Source: Serpula lacrymans var. lacrymans S7.9 (Eukaryota > Basidiomycota > Agaricomycetes > Boletales > Serpulaceae). From it: a stretch of DNA of 64,000 nt. This document shows, in pieces, positions 34,883 through 46,931 of this stretch. Within the stretch, counting starts at the first letter, position 1. The number at the start of each line of letters is the position of its first letter. The DNA is taken from assembly GCF_000218685.1 (NCBI RefSeq), contig NW_006763292.1:2242897-2306896 (forward strand), in the 5' to 3' direction. Both the position numbers and the translations under genes were made by a program. The notes beneath the pieces were generated by a model that saw only the letters and a program-made list of their open reading frames with translations, was not told where the DNA came from and did no database searches.

Positions 34883-37800
34883 ATGGCGTCCAACTCGAAG
34901 AACAATTCGCGCTTTTCTACGCTGAAGGTATTCAAGTTTGCTGGCTCGAAAGGCGAAGGAAGGGCACGACCGCCATTGCCTCCACCAAAGGATAATCCCT
35001 ATTATCTGAACAACCGCTCCTTGACCTCTCTCTCCCCCGACTCTCCTCTTTCTCTCCCCACCACTCCGCTCTCTCCCGACTACGCCAGACGACCCTCGCC
35101 CGCTCCCTCCCACTCCGTCGTCTCCCTCCGCTCCCTTGGCTCGTCTCTTTCTCCCCCCCTCCCCTCCCCAGAATCTGCACCCTACACCCACGACAACAAC
35201 ATCGCGTCCTCCTCGTCCTCCATCAGAAGCGCCATTTCTCAGAAGAAAAGCTTATTCAACTTTTCCTCCCTTGGAAAACGGGCTCCCAAATCCACCCATC
35301 TCAAGGCTGAAGATGCAGACCGTCCGCCTCCAGAACCAGTCGACGACGACGGCATTTCGACCCCTTGGAACTTCCAGGTATTTTTCATAGCATATATGCG
35401 CTTGTCTCGCCCTTTACTGAACGCGTTCCCACAGCATCACATCCATGTCGACGAAGGGTGCGGTCTCACAGCTGTCGTCAGTCGTACCAAACTAACACTA
35501 ACTCTTGTATAGATACATCGGACTCCCTCCATCCTGGTCCTCGGCCCTCTCAGAAGCAGGTTTCTCAGAGGACGAGATCATGGCGATACACTCTCGACGG
35601 AACGCTGCGCGTCAATCCACCGCGCAATACCTTTATACAGATAGACCAAACTCTCCAGCTACTCTCCTCGCCCCTCTCCCTCGCACCACCTCTCTCCCCA
35701 GAAGCTCGACAAACGGCTCCATAGCCTCGTCTTCTTACCCACACTTGACCCACACGCCTTCCTTGGGCGTTCACAGCGTTTCCTCAGCAGGGACCCACGG
35801 ACGCCAACTGTCTGCATCGTCCCGTCAGCTATCGTTCATGTCATCGTCCTCAGCCGACGGTCCTAACTCCGATGCACAATACGTGTTCATCAATGATCGG
35901 TCTAACACACACCATAGCTCTCCCGACGTCAACAGTCGAACTCCGGAGATACGGCCTATCACCCCATCAGCATCAGACCACTCATCAAACCATGCAGTTC
36001 CCACTATAGCCCCAGTCCCTCCTCGAACACCTCCCCGGCGGCTATGGCACGTCACCAATGATCTGTCCCCAGATCCCAGTTCTCCTCCTCCAGCATACAA
36101 GTCGATAGCACACCCTTCTACCTATTCAAGAGAGAAGAATGGACGTAGTCAGGCGAGTACCTCTCGAACTCCTCCCCGTGAAGATACCCGGGATGATGGT
36201 CATGATGGCGGCGAGCCGGAAGAGGATGAACCACAGGGGCTGCCGAAGCAGGTTGTCGACAAGCGTCTCAATCGTCTGACAGCACTTCCTCCGCGATTAT
36301 CCTTCCACCAAGATAACGACCTGACCGACTGGGCAGGGTCTCTATTCTCTGCCATATCCCCTCCCGCTCAGTCGCCCGAGGTTAAGACGCCTTCGACTTC
36401 CAAATCGTGCCCGTCGGCGTTCGGCTCTCCGTCATCTCTGTCACCTGAAATGGATTCGCTTACGTTGCGTGTACCTTTAACGCCAAGCTCTTCCACTTCG
36501 CGACGTCCTCCACCTCCCCGAAGGCCCATCCCACCAATCCTTCCTGATGTATCGCTGGGTGCAATTATGCCAACAGGAGATCAACTCATGGCATTATCAG
36601 ACGCAGAAGAAACATCACTCTATCCAAAGTCTCCAGATACGATTCTGACACCGGCGTTGAGTGATGGTCATTCGCCCATAGTACCGCCTCCTGCTGCGTT
36701 CAAGATCCAGCTGATTGAACCACGTGCAGCAAATCACAATGCAGAGCATCTGGATGGCGACCGAGATGGCGATGAAGCACTCCTTAATACTGGTGAGAGA
36801 GATCCAAATCGTGATTCTGGTATGTCTACGGTGACTGTGACGGGTGCCACCATCGTAAAAGATGCTTCTATAGCGAGAAGAGCAGTTGCAAACGTGATCG
36901 ATCACGCGTCGTTCGCTGCGAATGGTGATCAAGGTCAAGAGGAGGATGAGCATGCGTATGGTTTCGAAGATGAAGGGGGATTGCCTAGACGGAACGAGGA
37001 TACTTTGCACGCGCCTGTATCTCCAGGTTTGTTGTCAACGGATTCTACCCCGCGTCAGTCGACGAGATATTACAAGACACCGTCCATCATCGCACCGCCC
37101 TCACCGATGCGCGGCTCACCGCATAGCTCGTTCTTCAGCAGCGAGTCCAGCTCTACCAACATGGAGTCTCTCTCAGAGTCGTCATCATCATCTTGCCCAG
37201 ACGCGCCTCTAAACACGCCAAAACCAATATTCTCCAAAGGGTCTATATCGCCCTCGCCACTTCAAAAGAATTTCGGTCCCGATCTGTCTTTGTTGATATC
37301 CACCACTGATACGTTTGGAGGTGTGGTTCGCGATGAGTATGGTGATGATGAAGATTCGATGCAGACGCACTCGGTTTCCTCCGTGATAGAGATCGAACAG
37401 GACGTCGATGGGCAAGAAATAGAATATGCAGAGGAATCGTTGGACGTGTCCCCCCTCTCTTTGCATGCTCAACAGTATCCTCAGTGGATTGCCCAAGCAA
37501 TCGCGCCTTTACGTGAATTCGTCGTTCCCGCCAATCCACGCCAGTTGTTTGCAGATCTACAAGAAGTCGCGGAGGGAGACAGCGGCTCGGTGTACGCTGC
37601 GAGAGTCTTGAAACATGACGTCGTCGGCGTTCCCACGTCTTCATCTCATCTTGCCATCAAGAGCATCGCGATCCCGCAAACGGGCTCGGCCAAGTTCAAA
37701 GATCTGCAGCGAGAGATGAAGGTGATGAAGGGGATCAGGCACGAGAATATCCTGTGCATGGATGCGCTGTATGTGGACCTTGTGGATGACTCGTTGTGGA

Positions 37801-38766
37801 TCAGGATGGAGCTTATGGAGAGGAGTTTGGCGGATGTGGTGGGTCTTGTGAGCGAGGGTCTTTCTCTACAGGAGCGCATGATTGGGAGATTTGCAAGCGA
37901 TGTGAGGCCTTTTTTTTGAGTGTGCTTTCGTAGCACGAATTGTGACCGACTGACTGACTGAATCCTTTTGTGCTTCATCTAGGTATTACTCGCTCTGGAG
38001 TACTTGCAGAAACAACATATTGCGCATAGGGATGTGCGGTCAGATAACCTGCTATTGAATTCAAGTGGTGTAGTTAAACTTGGTTGGTCATCAGTGTTTA
38101 CTCCTGCCCCTCTCTCGTTGATGCCATCATCTAGCGGACTTTTCAAATGCCGCTCGACTCGCTCGAGATGCGCCAATGTGCTTTGAGGCCGTCGGGGTGA
38201 TATACTGGCAGGTACGCAAACCCAAGCCATCAACCTATTTTTTCGTGAACTGACACTCGTCCATTCTTGAAATCATCTAGGCACCAGAGATGAGAGCGTA
38301 CGTTGTCTATTTTCATTTTTCATTTTATACCGCTATAACTGAACATTTTATTATTATTACAGTGGCGCCTATAACGCAATGAAGGTAGATGTATGGTCAT
38401 TGGGCGCTACTGTTTGGGAGTTGGCCCAGACGGAGCCGCCATTCGCTGATGTGCAAGATCCTCGCGAAATTGGCGATCAGTGGCCTTCTCTAAGTCATCC
38501 TGAATATTACTCACGAGCTTTCCACGATTTCTTGCGTCTTTGCTCCCGACCTTCTTCTTCGAGGCCGAATCCCAGTGAGCTGTTGAACGTGAGTGTTTTT
38601 TTTTGAGGGGGGGGGAGATGCATGCGATGGGTGCTAACGTGATATTGGATATTGCCAGACTCCCTTCATTAGAAATGCCTGTGGACGTGCCGTCAACGTC
38701 CAACTCCTTTCACAATGTAGAGCCATCGAGGAGAACATCATGCAAAGGGAGAACGATAATTCATAA
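34883..38766 (+). CDS. PAK/STE20-like kinase with CRIB domain and altered catalytic motifs
   Basis: A predicted Cdc42/Rac effector kinase. Exon 1 (34883-35377) is proline/serine-rich and ends ISTPWNFQ. A 23-nt exon (35435-35457) gives HHIHVDEG, and exon 3 starts YIGLPPSW, together forming the CRIB motif. A long disordered region of about 650 residues follows. The kinase domain has a glycine loop (EGDSGSVYA), the AIK lysine and helix-C glutamate (LQREMKVMKGIRHENIL). The catalytic loop is HRDVRSDN, with Lys replaced by Arg. The magnesium loop is ADFS instead of DFG. The activation segment is FEAVGVIYWQAPE, where PAKs have TMVGTPYWMAPE. It ends QRENDNS at 38766. Activity may be weak or altered. 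The gene converges on UTP10. Confidence 0.85.
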
Positions 38767-38855
38767 AATCTTTTTGCTTTTATATCCATATTCATATTAT
38801 CCTTATATACCCGCCAATGTCTTAGCTTACGCCCCCTAACCCCCCCCAAACCATC

Positions 38856-41800
38856 TCATAAACCATTTATGTTTCCTGCTATATTCTCCACTGCACTCTT
38901 CAATTTGTGTGCTTCTTTGACTACCGTGTCGTTTTCATCTTCGGCACATTCACCGATGAAAGTCGCCGTTTCGGCCACGAAACCTATTTGTTTGTTTTAC
39001 GATTGTTTAGGTTTTTTTTTGTCAAGTCTGATAAGTAGAAATGGACCACAGTACCTAGAAGCTTGCCACCATGTTCTTGCCAGAGTGTCCCGACGCATGA
39101 TAGCGCGTACACGCGCAACCGAACGTCTTCAGATCGAGTGTGCATCAATATGTCAAGGTTGATGGTTTTGAGCAGTGCGTCGTCTGTGACGGAACCGGTG
39201 ACGGCGCTCAAAACTTTGACCAGAAGATCTTTCTCTTCTGCCACGTCTGATTTGATGCATGTGGCCACTTGGTCTACGAGTGGTTTGACAAGTTGACGAA
39301 GCTTGTCGTCCCGCCAGAACGCTGAGGGAAAGAAAAAAAAAATCATGCAATTATGAATTCAGCTGAATCGCGAGCGGGGGCGTGTGTGTGCAAACGTACC
39401 GCCATCATCACTGTCGAGACTCTTGATCAGCATATCGAGGACACAGCTCAACAACACTCTGTCTTGGATAGAAGCGTCGGAGGATGTTTTCAACATATCG
39501 CAAACGGGTTGCAACAAAAGCGACATGTAAGGATTCATTAAACCCTAGAGGAATTAAAGTTGTGATCAGGTCAGGAGTTTGGAACTTTTTTCTTCGACAA
39601 AGTTGATTGACGAACTTTGAAATATTCGAGCAGTGCTATGTAAACACGACAGAACGTGACCTTTCGTGTTTTGCTATCTGTGAATGGCTTTCAGTGACAG
39701 AGGCAAGGCAAGGGACCGTGAAACCTACCAATGTCACTTGCAAAGGCCCAGTCGTATAGGCGACGGAATAGCGGTTTGAAGGCACTGTCGTTAAGCTTGA
39801 CTACCAGCTCCAAGAAAGCCGAAATGACTTGAGTTTCTTCCTGAAAATCCGATTATAAATATAAATATGACACGACTCTCAAGGTAGACACGCACCTTCT
39901 TGACTTCAGTGGAAGAAATAGTTCTCAAGTCTAGAGCATCGAGGAAGACTTTAAATGTTGGGCGCAATTGCGCAAGTACTTCGGCTCGAGGAGCTGCGTG
40001 CAATGAACGTTTGAGGATGAAAAAGAATCCAGAAATACTGTCGACATCCTAAACAGTAAAAATTTAGCAGGGGTTGAAAACGTCGTTTCGAGAACGCTTA
40101 CCGTCTTTTTAGACTGATCTATACTCCACCATGAATCGTGGACCGTTGGCAACAAGGCTTTCGCAGGAATGCGCTTTGCGATTGCTTTGATCAATGTCGT
40201 CGTAGGACAAGTTGTAGCGGCCGATGTGTAGCATGACAAATGTATGTCAATTATCGGAGTGAGTTCACTTTTGCTCCAAAAAGCTGGGAGTGAGGAAAGT
40301 AGGCTCTGCAGGGTATTAAGGGCATTGTCTACAGTCGTCGATTGCTCTGCAAATCTGGTGAGCCTTGAATTCGAACAGGTACGAAAAAGTCGCTCACTCC
40401 ATTGTCCTTTGATACCCTCCTGAAGGATAAGCGTACACTCCCGGACAATGTCACGGAAATGAGGAATGATACGAGGTCCAAGTCCAAGCCTACGTCACCA
40501 AAATCATTAGCGAAAATAGTTTCGCAGCAGGGCATATACACTTACACGAGGGATGGCAGCACAGCTAGAGTAGTGTCAGCTGCGGTGCGAACTCTCATGA
40601 TCTTGATGATTGAGGGGAGTGTGGCAGCTAACGCGGCCTCCTCTCCGGGACACATGTCTTTACCTAACGCTGTCAATGCGTTCAGTGCGGAGACAACCAG
40701 TGCGCCCCCAGATTGGACGGTAATAAAGTGCTTGATCCTCTCGATTATCAAAGTGATAGTTTCAAGGCTATCGCGACGGGCCTTGTCTTGAATCCGAGGG
40801 AGACGTTCTGTCAATAGTTCCAGGGCACCTATCTGAATCTGAACCAAGGGGATTCAAGTAATTACTATAGAGCATAGCTTTGGCACTCACTCTATCCTCG
40901 TCGGATTGCAACAGGGTAAGCACGGCAACCATGAAATCAGCGACCGCCATGATATTCAAAGCCTTGACCATTGACTGTTGAGTCGTAGCATAAATGTCAC
41001 CGAGGCTACTTTCAGGCGTCTTGCTGTCTTCCATGGTGACTAATCTGATGAAAAGAGCCATCAAGGCTGTAGTCGATGCACCCTTGACTGTCTCAACTTC
41101 TTCCGTAGGAGATGATGGTTGCATGACGCAGCCAACAAATGTAATAAGAGCTTGAGCTCGCCGCTTGAGAATGGATGATGACGGTGTGGGCTGCTCTTCA
41201 TCACTAGCGATTAGAGGAAGGAACGGAGTCAGATAGAAGTCATTCACTGCTAAAATATAAATACGCACCGGTAATATTCTAAAAAGGCTGGCGAGGGATC
41301 CATTTTGTCCACGACATGCGACATAAGGCGCAGACTTTCTTGTAAAGTTTCAACCGAGACCTGCAAAAAATCAGATAGGCTTAGTAATGGATGTAATGGT
41401 GACGTACGTAGAGTTGTACTGGCTTAGAGAAATGATGAAGGACAGAGATAGGAAGAGCCATTGAGGTCTGGGCCTCCTCAGGTCGCTGCCGGCTGACCCG
41501 ATTTGCCGTCCTGTCTACGAGTAGCATACAAACTGGGGCCAAAAATTCGTGTGCGCCAAGGACTTCGACAAGGTGGACAAAGAAACTGTGGATATCTATG
41601 AGTATAGCTAGAAAATGCCGTTTACGAACACGCACTTCGAACGGCGGTGACGAGGTATGTGCCCACAGGCATCTGTGAAGATCCGCAAGAAATCTCTTGA
41701 CCCAACGTACAGATCGAGGCCATCGGAATATTTGGTCTTGAGAGACGAAGCCATAACTGGTACTATGCTCTCGATGGTCTGAGCTGGTCAATACGGAGCA

Positions 41801-44800
41801 TATCATTAATAGCGACAGGAAATTACCTTTTGCACGACTTTAAAGCTATACGAGTCATCTCGATGGAAGATGTTAGATCCCATGAACGTGAATATCGGCA
41901 TGACGTTGTGTAAAACGGAATCTGGGGTCAGACGAGCTAGACTACCCATCAAAAGAAGAGCTTGATGGAATGTTTGAGGATTATCTGAGACTATAAGAAG
42001 TTTATCAATCAAGTAGAGTAACAAAAAAATTGAACACTATTTTACCTCTGATGAGTTCTAGCAGTATGTCCAATCGAATAGCCCTTGGAGGCACCTCCTG
42101 TTTGTAATATCAGACACTGAGCTATGTGACTGGGTAGGAGACGTACCTTGATTTTGTTTGCGATATTTTCAACAGCCGACATCAACATTTGCACAATGTA
42201 GTTTGTATCGGAAGCTCCTTGAGAATCCTGGTGGGCAACCTTACTCATGGTTTCCAACACAGAAGAAATTAGATCGAGCGAGCCAGGAAGGTCCTTTGTG
42301 CCAAGAACTTCTGCTAATAATGTCAAGGATGGGATGTTGCCTACTGCAGCATCTGTGTGGCCAACGCTAAGAAAACTCTACTATGAGTGTCTTTCTATTG
42401 TAAGATTGTGGTCTACATACTCATCTAGTTTTGCCCGCTTCGTCGCGCGGGGATCCGATTCGAGTACATTGGGTTGATGGTGGGATAATAAGTGAGAAAT
42501 CATGTGAGAATCCTGTAAAATTATCCCAAGGAGGGCCTTGGAATGAAGATACTTTTACTCAGAGTTAGTGATGGTCTTTAGGGGAGCGTTGATTGACAAC
42601 TTACTGCTTCACCACCCTCGCTTCCTGCTTGTAGTAAAACATTGCAGATTTCTGTCTGCCGTTCGAACGATAAAGAATTATATAGGCCGTTTTGGAGGGC
42701 GCCGCTGAAGAGCTGCCGCGTGCTTGATGGAGAATCTTATTAATGATGTCAGCAACTTGAGTATAACAACATTGCCGAATATGACATACTGGACTGGAAA
42801 TGGTAACGCAGTGACGAGATGAATGTAGGCCACGCAGAATCACTTTTCTGGTCGTTCAAGTCTGCTGCAGATACAGTTAAGCATGCAGCTACAAGGAGGG
42901 TGACATAATCATTGAAAGTCGAGCCAAACGATTCCGAAAGGAGGTCAGATTTCTCGGCCAATTCCTTCATGTGCGGGAACAACAAGCGTGATTTGGAAGA
43001 ATCGGCGACATCCTCAATAGATCGCAGAAGGGCAATTTTGGCAGCTGGAGAAGGACATGCGATAACGTGCGAAAGGAGAAAGCAGAGCACACGGCGCTTG
43101 TATCTAAGTAAGAAAGTCGATGAGGCGCAACAAGACAACTATGCATCAGGACTCTTACTTTGCATTTGCATTTGAAAAATGCTGCTGATGGAATACTTTG
43201 AGATAACTTGCGTCCTGGATGACCTGATCCTGCTGTTGCGCTAGGGCAGTAAGATAGATCGACAGGTCCTTGTAATCCAAATATTGCAAATCGGCTAATC
43301 ACGACACGAATGATGATCGCACTCCTGGCTAATTGTTGAAAGGAAAGACTTACCAGACTGCGCGCCGTAGATAGTGTCAAATCCATAAACATGTTTTTTC
43401 GCATCTTCGCCTCCTAAAGCTTTCAAACACTCGAAAACAAGCGCTTTTGCTCGCTTATCCTTGTGTGAATCCGATAAGACGTACATGAGTGAAGGAATCA
43501 CTGCCTGGAAGTCTACAGCGTTTGTCGCACTGTGTCCTCGTAGGAATGCAAGAACATGCAAGAGAGCAGGGATGCGGACACGATCTGCTGTTTCTACGGA
43601 AGAACGTGAAATAAGAATTCCTAGAAGGAACGCTAGAGAATCGTCTTTAAGGCGGAGAAATAGTGCTTTCAGGAGTGAGTGAGAAACATGGGTAGATGAG
43701 ATATTGCTAGAGGCAACAGCAAGGGTGTATAGTCGGCGTAAAAGATATACATAACGCATTCCTGTATCGTCCACTTTATCAGTGTCCTAGAGGAGAAAAC
43801 CTAAATTTCATCATGCTGTAATCAGTAGATTAGGAATGTACTTACAGGTGCGATATCTGCTGTCCAATCCAAGCCATTAGTGTCAGGACGTTTAATAGCC
43901 GGAAGCAGAGCTAGGATTGATGTTTGCAGGACCTGAAGAGTAATTCTCCCACCAGGCTTAATTGTAGCCTTCATACCAACCTCCTGATCGTCAAGAGCCT
44001 GTAAAGTTACCAGTATCAGCCTTGGTAAACTTTGTTATCAGGAACATACGCATACTTTTTGCAATCCTCCGTTCTTGTCGCACGAAACGTCCAGAACATC
44101 GAGATTATTAAGATGCATCGCTCGCAAGACCTTGTCAGAAATTGCGATCTGTTGTTCTGTGCCGGTGCACAATAGCAGAGCGCGCACTACAAGATAACCA
44201 AGAGCACGTCCGTGTGAAAGTGGATCTTGCAGTTTGGAAAGTGCAGACGTCAGGGCCGTAGGACTATCCGAGGCAAGGATGTTTTCTGTTCAAAGATAAG
44301 TTTGGGTTCATCAGATCTGAAAACGATGGATTTCATACCTGCGATCTTAGCCGCTACTCTCAAATTGGCAGTACACAGTTTCTCGGCGTCTTCCTCGTCT
44401 TTGCCTTGAGCTTTTTGTTGTTTGCTCCCCTTGTCACGCTTGCCCATCAAGCCTAACTCTTGCCAGATGTCCATGCACCCTCGAAGCCATCCTTCATCCC
44501 TCGTCTCTGTATCACAGTCTTTCAGAGCCTCCCAAACACTCAGCGCAGTGCGGAACTTGGCCTTTGAAGCTAGCAGATAGGGGAAGAATGCTTTCTCTTG
44601 GATTTCTTTGGCAAACGTAGGATAAGCAGCCACGAAAGGGCCGCCCAAGAACGCAAGATGTTCATGCAGGACAGCACGCCCAGGAGAAGTTCGAGTAATT
44701 TGATCGATGACTGTGGTCAGTAGGGCCTTCGGATTCCGTAACGGTGAATCCGACTCGGGATCACTAGAGGGAGCAGATAGAATGGAAAGGAACCGCGCAG

Positions 44801-46931
44801 GGGAGGCGTACAGTGCTTGTAGGACACCTGCTTGAGTATCATATATACGGGCAAGGAGGGCAGAATGAATCGACGTCTATTGCCGTCGCGTCAGTTGTCA
44901 CTTAAAGTACAAGTACCAAAACTCACTAAATCTGCAGGCTCGAGGACCCTATCCTTCCCATCCTCTGCTTCTTGCAAGATGCCATAGAGCTTGCCCACGG
45001 CATGAACGCGGACTTCTTTCGTCGAGCTAGTAGAGGCGACAACCACCTCATTCACGTCCGTGCTCTGGGCCCAAGGATGGGACTACAAAGCCTATGTAAG
45101 TAATATATTTCAATGAAAGCAAAAGCACTTACGACAGAGAATGAGATCAGCAGCTGTTCCACTCTCTTTTTACTCTCCTGTTCATCATCGTCCAGGACAA
45201 CCTCCTCAGCGACAGTGCGGAGTACATCAAAGTGACGCTGATGGACGAGAGAAAGGAGTCCCCGCACAGCAGACATGCTCTCCTCTGGGGTGTGAATAGC
45301 CAGTTGAACAAGCATGGCTGACGTTCGTCGGACGATAACATTAGGGGCGGCCGATGCATTGATAATGGTGGAAAATAAGTTGGTCACTGGAGGTTCGTCC
45401 ACGCTATACGAAAGCAAATTGTAAATGGAAAAGATAACTATCTCCTAACAAATTTTCGTACCGAGTCTTCAATACCTCCAATAACGGGAGGACGAATTTC
45501 TCCACACCGGTATATCTGAGGGCATTACATAACTCCTCAGCTAAACCACTACATCTCCCTTGCATTAGTAACGACTTTGATTAAAATTTTACAGGAATCG
45601 CGCACGGTATCTTCAGACATGTAATTTCAACGCCGGCATTGAAAGCCGGCACCTCTTCTTGTGGTGAGCATATCGCAACCGTTGATTTAACAAAATGTGC
45701 GGTGAGCTGCCGACTTTGGTTTTGAGCATTCTTTGATGCTGCTGCATTTGCCATAGCGCCAATGATGGCGGACATAGCAGCAGATGTAAGTGGAGTTTTG
45801 TGTGATAGTGTAGATAGAAGGATGTAACTCCCAAGCTGCAAAATTCAGACAAAATACTCTGAATGTATTGAAAAGTGAAGGAATAAGATATGGACATACG
45901 ATTGCATTGGGTTCACCGCGCGCAGATTGCAGAGGCGTGAGGAATGCAGGAAGCACAAAAGCCAACGAGCCTTCGTCAAGTACAGGCATCCGCGCCAGAA
46001 AATCGTGCATTGTTGCAGAGTTGAATGCCAGAAGGGTGCGATGTGACGCGAAGCCTAAAAAATGTCAATACACAAACTTCAAAGACGAAAAAGGGCAAAT
46101 ACCTTTCATGGCATTTGGCAACAGAGCAGCGACGAAACGTCCCACGTCTGCATTATCGACCATGGCAGTTACGAGGGCAGTGCGATTGAGAGGTATCCCA
46201 GACGACTTGAACGGCAGCAGAAAAGAAAACTGTGAGTTGGGTCTATGCACGCAGCATCAGTAGGCGTATAGTGCATGCAGTTTGTGGGCGCGAATAATTT
46301 GAAATACGCACTTGATGTGCAGTATTGACAGCATCTTCGCAAAGTGGACGGACTCGTAATAGGGTAGGAACAAGGCAAGGGTGTCGTCGATATTGAATTC
46401 GTTTATTCTGTCAAAATGTATCAGTTTCATCATCTGAACGGTTTATGGAACACACGCAGAAGAACATGTAGCCACGAGACTTGTAATATTCTAGCACCAA
46501 GACGCTACTCACCTAAACCGCCTAACCAGCCACTCTATGATTTTTCCAGCCGGAGCTTCCATCAACCATGGGCCCAACAGTCTAAAAAAGGTGCTGAGCG
46601 TCCGATCTAACGAGGCATTTGCCTCTCGTGTTTGCATAGTACGATCCAAGTCGCGAGCAGCATCCGAAAACAAGGCTTGGTCGAAGTCCGTGTAGACTGT
46701 AGTTTTATCGGTGCCAGACTTTGTGACACGAGAGAACGCAGGTGAAAGACTGTTGAGTTGCACGAAAGCATTTGAAGCTAATGCATGCAGAGAATCCAGA
46801 TCATGAGTATCCGCATCGCGTCCTGTGAAAAGATAGGACTCTGTTTGCTTTCTTTTTCCAGTTCGATCGAGAAGTAAAGATGTATTGAGGGAAGCAGAGG
46901 CTGCTAGTTGAGCTGCCAATGAGGATGACAT
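38856..46931 (-). CDS. utp10: U3 snoRNA-associated protein 10 (UTP10/HEATR1)
   Basis: A HEAT-repeat scaffold of the small-subunit processome (t-UTP group), needed for Pol I transcription and early 18S rRNA processing in the nucleolus. It starts at ATG 46931 with [20 protein letters not shown], the recognisable family N-terminus. The first exon ends EWLVRRFR and, across an intron, reads [17 protein letters not shown]. Many exons of leucine-rich helical repeats follow. Near the end is the BP28CT-like region, and the last exons read [20 protein letters not shown] and, after an intron at about 39050, [19 protein letters not shown], ending NINGL at 38856. Span 8.1 kb with well over 15 introns and an estimated 1900-2000 aa, the usual size. 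No in-frame break was noticed, but not every junction was checked. Confidence 0.9.

Noticed and set aside
34862..35191. Minus-strand glycine/arginine-rich frames over the kinase N-terminus
   Set aside because: Antisense of a proline/serine-rich exon; no support.
39063..43682. Plus-strand frames inside the UTP10 region
   Set aside because: The minus frames join through proper introns into a recognised protein; the plus frames do not.
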